A stretch of 64,000 nucleotides of DNA. Source: Ensifer sesbaniae. GTDB taxonomy: Bacteria; Pseudomonadota; Alphaproteobacteria; Rhizobiales; Rhizobiaceae. The translations under genes and the position numbers were made by a program. This document shows positions 1 to 8,777 of this stretch, one piece after another. The notes under the pieces were generated by a model. It made no database searches and was not told the origin of the DNA. It worked only from the letters and a program-made list of their open reading frames with translations. Where the stretch lies: the NCBI RefSeq assembly GCF_013283665.1, contig NZ_JABEKU010000001.1:2232001-2296000 (forward strand). Reading direction: 5' to 3'. Position 1 is the stretch's first letter. Each line of letters opens with the position of its first letter.

Positions 1-147
1 GAATACCCCGTCCGCAACGCCGCCTATATCCTCTTCTGCATAGCCGCCGCATGGACACCGAACCGGCGCTTTCACGCCGCTTTCGTCGTTATCGCGGTCG
101 CCTATCAGCTCCTGTGGATGTATCGAGCCTTCGATCTGCTCGATTGA
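1..147 (+). CDS. C-terminal end of a membrane protein (truncated by window edge)
   Basis: An open frame starts at base 1 and ends at TGA 145-147, giving 48 residues. It is hydrophobic, with two likely membrane stretches (around AAYILFCIAAAW and AAFVVIAVAYQLLW) joined by a short basic turn (PNRRFH). The codon composition matches the GC-rich neighbours. The start lies outside the window, and I do not recognise the family from this fragment. Confidence 0.5.
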   Translation, partial: EYPVRNAAYILFCIAAAWTPNRRFHAAFVVIAVAYQLLWMYRAFDLLD

Positions 148-279
148 GACGGCGATCCGCGCGGCTGCGAAGGTTTTCCGCCTGCCGCGCGCCTCGGCCC
201 TTGATCCCAGGGCGAGGCGGTGCTTTATCCGTTAGGCATATTTGAATCGCATCATGGCACGTCGGGGGACTGTCGCATC

Positions 280-915
280 ATGGAAATCTTTACCGCTGCC
301 GGTCTGGCAGCGCTTCTGCAAGTCATCGTCATCGACCTCGTTCTCGCCGGCGACAACGCCGTCGTCATCGGCCTTGCTGCGGCCGGGCTGCCGACCGCGC
401 AGCGCAAGAGGGTCATCCTCGTCGGCATCATCGCGGCAACCGTGCTGCGCGTGGCACTCGCCAGCGTCACCGTGCAACTCCTCGAAATCATCGGCCTGCT
501 GCTGGCCGGCGGCATCCTGCTGCTCTGGGTCTGCTGGAAGATGTGGCGCGAAATCCGTGAGCAGCAGGCAGCCAACGCCGCCGGCGAAAGCGGTGAAGCC
601 AGCGAAGCGCCGAAGAAGACTTTCATGCAGGCGGCCATCCAGATCGTCGTCGCCGACGTGTCGATGTCGCTTGACAACGTGCTCGCCGTCGCCGGCGCCG
701 CCCGCGAGCACCCGACGATCCTCGTCGTCGGCCTGGTTCTTTCGATCGCGATGATGGGCGTTGCCGCCGGTTTCATTGCCCGGCTGCTCAATCGCTACCA
801 CTGGATCGCCTATGTCGGTCTGGCGATCATCCTCTATGTCGCGCTCGACATGATCTATCGCGGCTCCGTCGAGGTCTGGCCGCATCTGGCGCCGGTCGTG
901 GCGTCGATGATCTAG
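280..915 (+). CDS. TerC/YjbE-family integral membrane protein
   Basis: A 211-residue protein that is mostly membrane helices. It carries the duplicated TerC signature: Asp19/Asp25 in DLVLAGDNAVV and Asp126/Asp132 in DVSMSLDNVLAV, acidic residues proposed to line an ion path. A hydrophilic Ala/Glu/Ser/Lys linker (about residues 92-114) separates the two halves. TerC relatives act in tellurite resistance and in Mn2+ efflux or metalation of exported proteins; the substrate cannot be read here. The start at 280 is preferred over an upstream in-frame start at 220, because the peptide before MEIF is hydrophilic and non-conserved-looking. No yybP-ykoY riboswitch was recognised upstream. A strong terminator follows. 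Confidence 0.85.
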   Translation: MEIFTAAGLAALLQVIVIDLVLAGDNAVVIGLAAAGLPTAQRKRVILVGIIAATVLRVALASVTVQLLEIIGLLLAGGILLLWVCWKMWREIREQQAANAAGESGEASEAPKKTFMQAAIQIVVADVSMSLDNVLAVAGAAREHPTILVVGLVLSIAMMGVAAGFIARLLNRYHWIAYVGLAIILYVALDMIYRGSVEVWPHLAPVVASMI

Positions 916-949
916 CGCCGGACCGTAACGGTCCAGCCGCTACGCATAG

Positions 950-981
950 AAAAGGCAGGGCCCCGTGCCCTGCCTTTTTCT
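950..981. terminator. Bidirectional intrinsic terminator
   Basis: A 12-bp stem (arms 950-961 and 967-978: AAAAGGCAGGGC / GCCCTGCCTTTT) with a 5-nt loop, flanked by A-rich sequence on the left and T-rich sequence on the right. It sits between the TerC gene and the convergent DUF486 gene, so it can serve both. Confidence 0.9.
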
Positions 982-1033
982 TTTGCGACCGTTCGGGCGC
1001 CGCAAAGATTGGCGCCTAAATGACCGGCGCCGG

Positions 1034-1387
1034 TCACCCCTTGAAGATGAAGGAAGCGCCGGCCGCGATCAGGGCGAAGCCGACGAGATGGTTCCAGCCG
1101 ATCGACTCCTTCAGCCAGAACACCGAAAAGGCGGCGAAGACCAGGAGCGTGATCACCTCCTGCATCGTCTTCAACTGCGCCGCCGAATAGACCTGCTGGC
1201 CGATACGGTTGGCCGGCACCGCCAGGCAATATTCGAAGAAGGCGATACCCCAGCTTGCCACGATCGCCGTATAGAGCGGTGACGCGGTGTATTTGAGATG
1301 CCCGTACCAGGCGAAGGTCATGAAGACGTTGGAAATCAGGAGCAGAAGGATCGGCCAGAGATGGGCCGGAGACAGGGTGAAGGACAT
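1034..1387 (-). CDS. DUF486 (DMT-like) small membrane protein
   Basis: A 117-residue protein with four predicted membrane helices, matching the small DUF486 family, which is distantly related to EmrE/DMT transporters. Recognisable stretches are WPILLLLISNVFMTFAWYGH near the N-terminus, the central EYCLAVPANRIG segment, and FWLKESIGWNH before the last helix. The start at 1387 is chosen because GAGG lies 6 nt upstream; longer in-frame starts (1411, 1471) add a basic, non-membrane peptide. The function of the family is unknown. It converges on the TerC gene. Confidence 0.85.
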   Translation of the reverse strand: MSFTLSPAHLWPILLLLISNVFMTFAWYGHLKYTASPLYTAIVASWGIAFFEYCLAVPANRIGQQVYSAAQLKTMQEVITLLVFAAFSVFWLKESIGWNHLVGFALIAAGASFIFKG

Positions 1388-1967
1388 CGAGAACCTCGGC
1401 TTGCGAATCATGCGCCGACGATGCGCCGTCGTCCCGTGCGGGTGCAAGTCCCGCAAGCCTTCCGCCGGCACATCGATTTCCTGCGGCGCCGCGGTCCTCG
1501 TTGGGCGCGCAAAGTTCGCTGCAGCACTTTGAACTGCCGCATGCCCTTCGATCGGTTACGTCCAAAGGAAACATGCCGTAGAGACTGCCGAAATGGCATG
1601 TTTTGGCTGGCTAGAGTGTCGAATCGACAGCGAAACGGCACCTTTTCCGGCAAATAGCAACCCATGCCCGAATTTTTTACGGGTTTTGCCACAATTTTGT
1701 ACTGGCGCATGAGCAATGTCGCTCGACTGTCCGACGGGACAGGCAGGGGAATACCACACTTCGAAACGGCGGTTGCCGTGAAGTTGGCTCCGCGTTGAGC
1801 GCGGTTCGCCGACACGCCGATGCTGCGTATCAGACGCTGGGCACGCGCATGTCCGCCGAAATTTCCCAACGGAACATTGGAAACAGTTGAGCACCCGGGT
1901 GCCATGCCGGCGATTGCCAGGCCGCCCCGACCGTTCGCACCCAGCAACTTGTCAAGGAGACCTGACC
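1388..1967. other. Intergenic region, 580 bp, with a RIME-like repeat
   Basis: No convincing gene is present on either strand. The left part holds a diverged RIME-like repeat (1481-1576). The right part is the upstream region of the secreted TIGR02594 protein, with its ribosome site AAGGAGA at about 1954-1960. Confidence 0.6.
1481..1576 (-). repeat. RIME-like palindromic repeat, diverged copy
   Basis: Read on the minus strand it begins GCATGTTTCCTTT, passes GGCAGTTCAAAGTGCTGCAGCG and ends in a GC-rich palindrome. The same order of blocks occurs at 13838-13928, 23555-23673 and 24140-24243. Two consecutive palindromes within about 100 bp fit the published description of Rhizobium-specific intergenic mosaic elements (RIME). 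Naming it RIME is inference from memory of that description. Confidence 0.55.
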
Positions 1968-2411
1968 ATGAAGGTCCTGGCGTTTCTTGCGGCTGCCTAT
2001 GTCGCGCTCCTTTCGCCAACTCTTGCCAGCGCCGGCATGCTTGCCCAGGCGCAGCAATACAAAGGCCTGCACGAGATCAAGAACAACAAGACCCTTCGCG
2101 CAGCGCTCGGCATCAATCCGGCACGCACTCCCTGGTGCGGCCATTTCATGGGCATGGTTGCCCGCAAGGCCGGCCGCACCCCGCCCCAAAGCTTCGGATT
2201 TGCCCGCTCGTGGCTGCATTTCGGCGCGCCGGTCAAGCTCGCCTATGCACAAGCCGGCGATATCGTCGTGGTGCGAACCGGTCGCGGCTACCACGTCGGC
2301 GTCCTGTCTGCGCTTTCGAAGTCGACGGCCCAGTTGATCGGCGGCAATCAGTCCGGCGGCGTCAGGGTCTCGCAGTTCGCGCGTCGCCAGGTCGTCGCCG
2401 TCCGGCGGTAG
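1968..2411 (+). CDS. Secreted TIGR02594-family protein (NlpC/P60-like fold)
   Basis: A 147-residue protein with a clear Sec signal peptide (MKVLAFLAAAYVALLSPTLASA, cleavage after ASA). The mature part has a Cys in TPWCGHFMGMV and a His in GYHVGVLS, the Cys/His pair expected of CHAP/NlpC-P60-type cysteine hydrolases to which TIGR02594 proteins are related. It may act on peptidoglycan in the periplasm; this is inference. The start at 1968 is supported by AAGGAGA 8 nt upstream; the longer frame from 1887 would bury the signal peptide. It is transcribed alone and converges on the GNAT gene. Confidence 0.8.
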   Translation: MKVLAFLAAAYVALLSPTLASAGMLAQAQQYKGLHEIKNNKTLRAALGINPARTPWCGHFMGMVARKAGRTPPQSFGFARSWLHFGAPVKLAYAQAGDIVVVRTGRGYHVGVLSALSKSTAQLIGGNQSGGVRVSQFARRQVVAVRR

Positions 2412-2440
2412 CGTCGCCACGAGCCACCCAACGGGCCTCT

Positions 2441-2986
2441 TCAGTGCCCGGCTTTCCGGACCGCCGGCGCATGTCCTAGCGCAAGCCGCATGGCGCAACG
2501 CCGCTGCGGCGGCAAGCCGTGCGCTGCCTCATTCGCCAGGATCTGCGCGAGCCGGACATCGAGTTCCTCTGCGGCAAGCGTCGAGAAGCCGAGCTTGCGG
2601 TAGAAGAGTTCGTTCCAGGGAAGATCGCGGAACGTCGTCAGTGTCACCGCGGCGAGCGCCGCCACGCGCGCATGCGCGATCGCGGCCAGCATCAAGCTGC
2701 GCCCGAGCCCCTGCCCCTGGCACTCGGCGGTCACGGCTAGCTGCCAGATATGCATGGCATCTCCGGCAATGCCGGCGCATAGAAAGGCGATCGGCCGGTC
2801 ATCGGCATCGACCGCCACGACAGAAAGCCCGGTGCGCAGGAATTCACGATGCGCCTCGGCCGACTGCACATCGTCGTCGGCAATCCAGGCAAGGTCGGAG
2901 ATCGTCCGGAACAGCTCACCGGAGGATCGCTCTATGTCGGGAAGAAGGGCGGTGTCGCCTTCGCGGGTCGGTCGAATCAGGGTCAT
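2441..2986 (-). CDS. GNAT-family N-acetyltransferase
   Basis: A 181-residue single-domain GNAT. It starts with the typical MTLIRPTREGD strand. The acetyl-CoA binding motif A is QGQGLGRSLM at about residues 92-101, preceded by IWQLAVTAECQ. FYRKLGF near residue 133 is the motif B hallmark. The C-terminal 25 residues, rich in Arg, Ala and His, are an extra tail. The substrate cannot be inferred. No good ribosome site is visible before 2986, so the exact start is uncertain. Confidence 0.85.
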   Translation of the reverse strand: MTLIRPTREGDTALLPDIERSSGELFRTISDLAWIADDDVQSAEAHREFLRTGLSVVAVDADDRPIAFLCAGIAGDAMHIWQLAVTAECQGQGLGRSLMLAAIAHARVAALAAVTLTTFRDLPWNELFYRKLGFSTLAAEELDVRLAQILANEAAHGLPPQRRCAMRLALGHAPAVRKAGH

Positions 2987-3450
2987 GATGCCGACATGCT
3001 ATAGCGCAGTCCGTCCCAAGAGACGCGCGAGGATCGCTGCGGCGCTCCCAGATTTCCGCAAATCCCTAGCCGGTTAAGGTGATATCGCCAGTCGGCGTTG
3101 GCATAGATCGCCGCCCGAAGTGCTGCTGCCGGCTCGACAGCGGCCGCGGTCCGTTGCGGATACGATCGGCGGCGCCGGCCAGGGAGGCCTGGGCCAACGC
3201 GACGATCGTGGCGGCCGCCCGCGCGATGCCCGCAAGGCAGCCGTCACGGTTGCTGAAATGCGAATCTTGCACAATCGCAGCGCTCTGAGTCGCCGCCGGA
3301 CACAATCTGCAGCAGAGTCCCCATGGGCTGTTTTTTGCGCCTCCGGCCCAGCAATGGACACAAATCGGGGTGATTTATACTTCTCGGCTTTTCTAATTTA
3401 AGTTACGCTCATCTTCCTTCTGACCAGATGCCGTGGGAGGGGCTGCCCTC
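2987..3450. other. Intergenic region, about 460 bp
   Basis: No gene that I can support. Short GC-rich open frames exist on both strands but resemble no family. The right end turns AT-richer (3360-3420) and probably holds the promoter of the cyclase pair. Confidence 0.4.
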
Positions 3451-5205
3451 TTGGAACGGAAGCTTGCCGTGATCCTTGCTGCCGACGTCGCTGGCTACAG
3501 TCGCCTTGTCGCGGCCGACGAGGAAGGCGCGCTCGCAACGCTTGCCACCTACAGCGCGACGATCTCGAGCCTCGTGAACGAGCACGGGGGACGCATCTTC
3601 GGCGCGGCCGGCGACAGCCTGATCGCCGAATTCCAGAGCGCTGTGCAGGCGGTCCGGGCGGCGGTTGCGATCCAGCGCAATCTGGAGCGGCGAAACGCCG
3701 ATCTCGCGCCGGAACGGCGCATGCAGTTCCGCATTGGCCTCAATCTCGGCGACGTGGTGGTTGACGGCGGTAACCTGCTCGGCGACGGCGTCAACGTGGC
3801 GGCTCGCCTGCAGCAGGTCGCGCAGCCGGCCGAAATCTGCATCTCCGGTGCGCTGCACGAGCAGATCGTCGGCAAGCTGGAGTTTCCCGTGCACCGGCTT
3901 GGCGATCGCGCGCTGAAGAACATGCCGCGCCCGGTGCTGGTGCACCGCGTCGACTGGCACGAGGATCCCATGAAACCGGATCTGTCCGGCATGCCGCTTG
4001 CCCTGCCCGACAAGCCATCGATCGCCGTGCTGCCCTTCGTCAACATGTCCGGTGATCCCGAACAGGACTTCTTCGCCGACGGTCTGACCGAGGACATCAT
4101 CACCGCGCTTTCGCTCTACCGCTGGTTCTTCGTCATCGCCCGCAATTCCTCCTTCGCCTACAAGGGTCGCGCCGTCGACGTCAAACAGATCGGCCGCGAT
4201 CTCGGCGTGCGCTACATCGTCGAAGGCAGCGTGCGCCGTGCAGGCTCGCGCGTCCGCGTCACCGGGCAGTTGATCGAGGCCGAAACCGGCATCCATCTCT
4301 GGGCACAGCGCTACGAGCGCGAATTCGCCGACCTCTTCGCCATCCAGGACGAGATCACCCAACATGTCGTCGCGGCGATCGAGCCGGAGATCCTGATCGG
4401 CGAAAACCGCCGCGCCCTCCTGCGCGGCAGCGACAATCTCGACGCCTATGAATGCCATATGCGCGGCACGTTGCTGCACAATGCGCAGGACTCCGCTGCG
4501 CATTTCAACGAGGCCGTCGAGTGGCAACGGCGCGCGATCGCCCTGGATCCCGATTTCGGCCGGGCCCATATGATGCTCGCCCGCTCGCTCTTCGCGCGTT
4601 GCTATTTCGGCTTCAGCGACGATATCGACCGCGACAGCGCCGAAATGCAGGCGGAAGCCGCGCGTGCCGTCGTGCTGGAAGATCACGATCCCTATTGCCA
4701 CTATGTCATGTGCCTGGCCAACTTCGCCGCCCAGCGGCCGCATGCCGCGGTCGCGGAAGCGCAACAGGCGATCGATCTCAACCCCAATTTTGCCCTCGCC
4801 CACATGGCGCTCGGCTGGGCACGCATCTATGTCGGCCGCTTTACGGAGGCGCTCGAGCCGTTGCATACAGCGCTCAGGCTCAGCCCCCACGACCCGCTGA
4901 CCTATCTCTTTTTCAGCCGCATCGCGCTCGCCCATTACCATCTCGGCAACTATGACGAAGCGCTGCGCCACGCCGAACGGGCGCTGCTGCTGCGCCGCAC
5001 CTACTTCAACCTGGTCGTGGTGATCACCTGCCTCGGCCAACTGGGCCGTATCGAGGAGGCTCGCAAACTCTTTCCCGAAGTGATCGCCAACGCGCCGAGC
5101 GACGTACCGCGCTACTGGCGCTTCTTCACCGCTTATGCCGATCCCGCCGACCACGCACATTTCAACGATGGGCTCGTCAAGGCGGGCCTGCCCATCGTCC
5201 CGTAG
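3451..5205 (+). CDS. Class III nucleotide cyclase with TolB/FlgO-like domain and TPR repeats
   Basis: A cytosolic protein of 584 residues. Residues 1-165 form a class III cyclase domain with metal-binding Asp12 (AADVAGYSRL) and Asp55 (FGAAGDSLIAEF) and the transition-state Asn/Arg pair in GDGVNVAARL. The Lys that normally selects ATP (K-TTGD) is replaced by Gly in FGAAGD, so substrate preference is open. Residues 185-300 start PSIAVLPFVNMSGDPEQDFF, a domain common behind rhizobial cyclases. Residues 330-560 are TPR-like helices (AHMALGWARIYVGR). The TTG at 3451 is preferred over GTG 3433 because GGGAGGGG lies 8 nt before it and relatives begin with MERKLA. It is 6 bp upstream of the next cyclase. 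Confidence 0.88.
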   Translation: MERKLAVILAADVAGYSRLVAADEEGALATLATYSATISSLVNEHGGRIFGAAGDSLIAEFQSAVQAVRAAVAIQRNLERRNADLAPERRMQFRIGLNLGDVVVDGGNLLGDGVNVAARLQQVAQPAEICISGALHEQIVGKLEFPVHRLGDRALKNMPRPVLVHRVDWHEDPMKPDLSGMPLALPDKPSIAVLPFVNMSGDPEQDFFADGLTEDIITALSLYRWFFVIARNSSFAYKGRAVDVKQIGRDLGVRYIVEGSVRRAGSRVRVTGQLIEAETGIHLWAQRYEREFADLFAIQDEITQHVVAAIEPEILIGENRRALLRGSDNLDAYECHMRGTLLHNAQDSAAHFNEAVEWQRRAIALDPDFGRAHMMLARSLFARCYFGFSDDIDRDSAEMQAEAARAVVLEDHDPYCHYVMCLANFAAQRPHAAVAEAQQAIDLNPNFALAHMALGWARIYVGRFTEALEPLHTALRLSPHDPLTYLFFSRIALAHYHLGNYDEALRHAERALLLRRTYFNLVVVITCLGQLGRIEEARKLFPEVIANAPSDVPRYWRFFTAYADPADHAHFNDGLVKAGLPIVP

Positions 5206-5211
5206 GCCGCC

Positions 5212-7383
5212 ATGACACGAGCCCAACTGTTCGGCGTTCTCATCGGCCTTGCGGTGGTGGCAGTCTTCACGGTGCTGCGTGCCAACGATCCGCAGCTTCT
5301 TCGCCAGGCGCGCGACGTCACCTTCGACGAATACCAGCGCATCGCACCGCGCAGCTTCGAGGCGATGCCGGTCAGGGTGATCGACATCGACGAGGCTTCG
5401 CTGCGCGCGTTCGGCCAATGGCCCTGGCCGCGCGACCGGATTGCCAAACTGACGGACCGGCTGACCGAGATGGGCGCCGCGGCGATCGCCTTCGACGTGC
5501 TCTTCGCCGAGCCCGACCGCCTGTCGCCGCGCACGGTCGTGCGGGACGTCGGCGGCGTCGATCCATCCTTCGTCGCGACCCTGCCCGACAATGACGAGAT
5601 CTTCGCCCGGGCGATCCTCGACAAGCCGGTCGTGCTCGGCTTCGGCCTCACCAACGAGGGCAGCTACCTGCCGTCGGTCAAGGCCGGCTTCGCCTTCACC
5701 GGCGAAAGTGCCGCCGAGGCGCCGCCGCGCCTGCATGCCGCCACGCCGCTGAGGCCCCAGCTCGAAGCCAACGCTGCCGGCCTCGGCCATATCAGCCTCA
5801 ATCCCGGCTCCTCCTCCGCGGTGGTGCGCGCTGCGCCGCTGTTCCTGAGCGACGGGCGGCAGTTCTATCCGAGCCTCGCCCTGGAAGCGCTGCGGGTGGC
5901 GCAGGGCGCCTCGACCTATGTGCTCGCCGCAGCGCCCAACGTCGCCAACACCCTTACCGCCGTCAAGATCGGCGACTTCGTCGTGCCGCTCTCCTCGACC
6001 GGCGAACTCTGGCTCTACGTCACGCCGGATACGACGGAGCGCTACATCTCCGCCCGGCGGGTCCTGACGGACGATGCGTCGTCGCCGGACGTTCGCGCGG
6101 CCATCGAAGGCAGCATCGTCTTCATCGGCACCTCGGCTGCCGGGCTGCAGGACGTGCGTACCACGGCCCTCGGCCAGAACGTGCCCGGCGTCTCCATCCA
6201 CGCGCAGATCGTCGAGCAGATCCTCTCCGGCCGCTATCTCTCGCGGCCCGATTGGGCCGACGGGCTCGAAATCCTCTCGATCGCGCTGGCCGGGACGTTG
6301 CTCGTGCTGCTCACCACCTTCGTCAGCCCCGTGGTGGCGCTCGTCTGCGGCCTTGCGGTCACGGCGCTGGCGCTCGCCGCTTCCTGGCTGGCCTTCTACT
6401 ATGGCGGGCTGCTCTTCGATCCGCTGGCGCCGATCCTCGCCGCCTCGATCACCCATTTTGCCGCCACCGCCTATCGCTTCCTGGTGACGGATCGCGAGCG
6501 GCGCGAGGTCCGCCAGGCCTTCGGGCGCTATCTGTCGCCCTCGCTGCTCTATCGCATCGAGCACACGCGCAACGCGCTGAGCCTCGGCGGCGACGACCGC
6601 GAGCTGACGGTGATGTTCGTCGACGTGCGCAGCTTCACGGCGATGAGCGAACGCATGACGCCGACCGAGGTCGTCACCTTCCTCAACACGCTGCTCGATG
6701 CGCTCAGCCGCCATGTGCTCGCCAATGAAGGCACGCTCGACAAGTTCATCGGCGATTCCATCATGGCCTTCTGGAATGCGCCGGTCGATGTCGTCGACCA
6801 TCCGCAAAAGGCGCTGCGCGCCGCTCTCGGCATGCGCGAGACCCTGGCCCGGCTGAATGCCGAAGACGCCTTCGGCTTCGGCGCCGGCCACGATGTCCGC
6901 ATCGGCATCGGCATCCATACGGGGCTCGCCTGCGTCGGCAACATGGGTGCCGAAACCCGCTTCAACTATTCGGCGGTCGGCGACACCGTCAACATTGCCG
7001 CCCGCATCGAAGCGGCCTGCAAGGATGTCAATTTCGACGTGCTCGTATCGGAAGCGACTGCCGAAGCCTTGTCGGATTGCGCGCTGCTGGATGCGGGAAG
7101 CCTGGGCCTCAAGGGGAAGACGACACGCACCCGGCTCTTCGCGGTGGCCGGAGACAAAAGTCTTGCCGCCTCGCCCGCCTTCGTGGAATTGCGGCTCCTG
7201 CACGAGCGGCTCGTCACGGTCCTGCGAACGCGCGCAACCTCAAGCCGCAGCATCATCAATGCAGCAAAGCTGAAGTCTGCCGCCCTGGCACCGGGCCTGG
7301 TCGGCTTCTACACCCGGATCTCGCGCCGATCGGAGCATTTCGCCGAAACGCCGGCCGAAGACGCCAAGCGTCCGGCGGAGTGA
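5212..7383 (+). CDS. CHASE2-domain membrane adenylate/guanylate cyclase
   Basis: A 723-residue protein with an N-terminal membrane anchor, an extracytoplasmic CHASE2 sensor (about 40-330; hallmark VRVIDIDEASLRAFGQWPWPR), three membrane helices (about 345-425) and a C-terminal class III cyclase domain. The catalytic set looks complete: Asp in VMFVDVRSFTAMSE, Lys and Asp in LDKFIGDSIMAFW, and Asn/Arg in GDTVNIAARIE. It should make cAMP or cGMP at the membrane in response to a periplasmic signal. It begins 6 bp after the preceding cyclase gene, so the two are probably one operon. Confidence 0.92.
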   Translation: MTRAQLFGVLIGLAVVAVFTVLRANDPQLLRQARDVTFDEYQRIAPRSFEAMPVRVIDIDEASLRAFGQWPWPRDRIAKLTDRLTEMGAAAIAFDVLFAEPDRLSPRTVVRDVGGVDPSFVATLPDNDEIFARAILDKPVVLGFGLTNEGSYLPSVKAGFAFTGESAAEAPPRLHAATPLRPQLEANAAGLGHISLNPGSSSAVVRAAPLFLSDGRQFYPSLALEALRVAQGASTYVLAAAPNVANTLTAVKIGDFVVPLSSTGELWLYVTPDTTERYISARRVLTDDASSPDVRAAIEGSIVFIGTSAAGLQDVRTTALGQNVPGVSIHAQIVEQILSGRYLSRPDWADGLEILSIALAGTLLVLLTTFVSPVVALVCGLAVTALALAASWLAFYYGGLLFDPLAPILAASITHFAATAYRFLVTDRERREVRQAFGRYLSPSLLYRIEHTRNALSLGGDDRELTVMFVDVRSFTAMSERMTPTEVVTFLNTLLDALSRHVLANEGTLDKFIGDSIMAFWNAPVDVVDHPQKALRAALGMRETLARLNAEDAFGFGAGHDVRIGIGIHTGLACVGNMGAETRFNYSAVGDTVNIAARIEAACKDVNFDVLVSEATAEALSDCALLDAGSLGLKGKTTRTRLFAVAGDKSLAASPAFVELRLLHERLVTVLRTRATSSRSIINAAKLKSAALAPGLVGFYTRISRRSEHFAETPAEDAKRPAE

Positions 7384-7579
7384 GCGACGGCACGGCGCCG
7401 CGAATGGTTTCCATCCTATCCAAGTGACCTCGACTCAGACTCTCCGATATCCCGGCAAATCTTTGATTTATCGTCGTTTAGCCGTTGCCGCTCCCTGGGC
7501 GCCGAGGGCCGTTTCCGGCTTCTCGCCGGTCGTTGCGATGAATGCCGAGCCAGTCAGCGGCGCATGCGCTGCCGGCACC

Positions 7580-8593
7580 CTAGTTCTGGCTTTGGCTTTG
7601 GCTCTGGCTCTGTTCCTGATGCTGCGTTCCACCGCCCTGCTGCGATTGTTCCTGTCGCTGTTCCTGTTCCTGGCGCTGCGTGCCCTGGCCCTGTCCTTGC
7701 TCCTGCTCCTGCCGCTGCGACTGGGACTGCCGCTGGCTGCCCTGCCCTTGCTCCTGTTCCTGGCGCTGCTCCTGCCGCTGCCGTTGACCCTGTCCGCTCT
7801 GTTCCTGACGCTGCCTCTGTTCCTGGCGCTGCTTCCCGGGTATCCACGGTTTACGCGGCTTTTCTTGCTCGACGGCGGGGGGCTTCACAGTGAGCGGCTG
7901 GCGTTCGAGGTCCTCCTGGATCGCCGCCGCGAGGCTGCAGCCGCCCCCCGCCCAGCCCAGCGCTCCGGACAGTCGTTGCCCACCGGAGAGGAAAGGCAGC
8001 GCTTGTGCATTGCCCAGTGATTTCAATGTATTGCGACTGACTCTTTTCGGATCGCTGATGCCGCCGCCCGGCTTGGCGACGACGCAGTCGCAGCGCTGCG
8101 TCAATTGCCGGCAGCCGCCGGCGCCGCAGAAATTGGCAGCACCGCTCAAAAGCACGACGGCGGTGGTGCCGTCGCGGCCGACATAAAAATCGAAGGCGGT
8201 ACCGCGCACGCCGATCGTCCCGGCCGGCGTCACGATTTCATAGGCCGAGTGCCCGGACTTGCCGCTGATCCAGCGGAACGTGCCCTTGGCGGCCATGATC
8301 GTCAGCTTCTTCACCGACTTGGCGTCGTCATAGACGAACTTGTCGATGACCACCGACGAGCCCCAGCCGACCGCAAGCTTGGTGCCATCCTGGAAGACGA
8401 ATTGGCCAAGACCGGACTTCGACGTCGAAATCCGCTCGTCCTTATAGACCGGGTCCTTGACCGCGATCGGACCGCGCGCGCCGCTGACCGCCGTCCGAAT
8501 CTGCACCGCCTGGCCGACGGGTTCGGCGGCGATGGTCGGATTGTAGGTCATGGCGCAAAACGCGATGAGTGCGGCACCACGCAGGCAGAACAT
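7580..8593 (-). CDS. FecR-domain secreted protein with Gln/Glu/Arg-rich tail (copy 1)
   Basis: A 337-residue protein. The signal peptide ends ...TIAA before EPVGQA. The FecR domain spans about residues 35-170 (DERISTSKSGLGQFVFQDGT, GTIGVRGTAFDFYVG), followed by a Cys-containing segment (FCGAGGCRQLTQRCDC). The last about 95 residues are low-complexity, almost only Gln, Glu, Arg, Ser and Gly (QEQRQRQEQ). The start at 8593 has GGAGGGT just upstream. The first about 240 residues are nearly identical to the next gene (8778-9722), differing at two positions that I can see. A role in sensing or in an envelope scaffold is possible; the function is unknown. Confidence 0.8.
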   Translation of the reverse strand: MFCLRGAALIAFCAMTYNPTIAAEPVGQAVQIRTAVSGARGPIAVKDPVYKDERISTSKSGLGQFVFQDGTKLAVGWGSSVVIDKFVYDDAKSVKKLTIMAAKGTFRWISGKSGHSAYEIVTPAGTIGVRGTAFDFYVGRDGTTAVVLLSGAANFCGAGGCRQLTQRCDCVVAKPGGGISDPKRVSRNTLKSLGNAQALPFLSGGQRLSGALGWAGGGCSLAAAIQEDLERQPLTVKPPAVEQEKPRKPWIPGKQRQEQRQRQEQSGQGQRQRQEQRQEQEQGQGSQRQSQSQRQEQEQGQGQGTQRQEQEQRQEQSQQGGGTQHQEQSQSQSQSQN

Positions 8594-8689
8594 GGCACCC
8601 TCCAAAGCGCTATTGTTATCATGTGACCGGGATTTATGTCTTGTCGCCCAATCGGATAACGGTGCGGCCCGTCACAACCGTAAGAGTTA
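7855..8689 (-). repeat. Tandem duplication, unit 1 (835 bp)
   Basis: This segment matches 8984-9818 at a constant offset of 1129 bp. It covers the upstream region, signal peptide and FecR domain of the FecR-family gene. Differences are very few inside the coding part and more frequent upstream of the start. Confidence 0.9.
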
Positions 8690-8777
8690 GGTCGTCATGG
8701 CCGCTTGCCCGGTCGTGGCCATTGGAGGCAAGCGGCGGCGTGCGGACAGGACCAAGCGCCCGGCGGCCTGCCGTTCG

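Noticed and set aside
148-279. yybP-ykoY manganese riboswitch before the TerC gene
   Set aside because: The region is only about 130 bp and I could not find the conserved helices; TerC genes often lack it.
3409-7203. A 1264-codon open frame on the minus strand opposite both cyclases
   Set aside because: The plus strand carries two complete cyclases with all motifs. The minus frame is rich in Arg, Gly, Asp and His and is a by-product of GC-biased codons.
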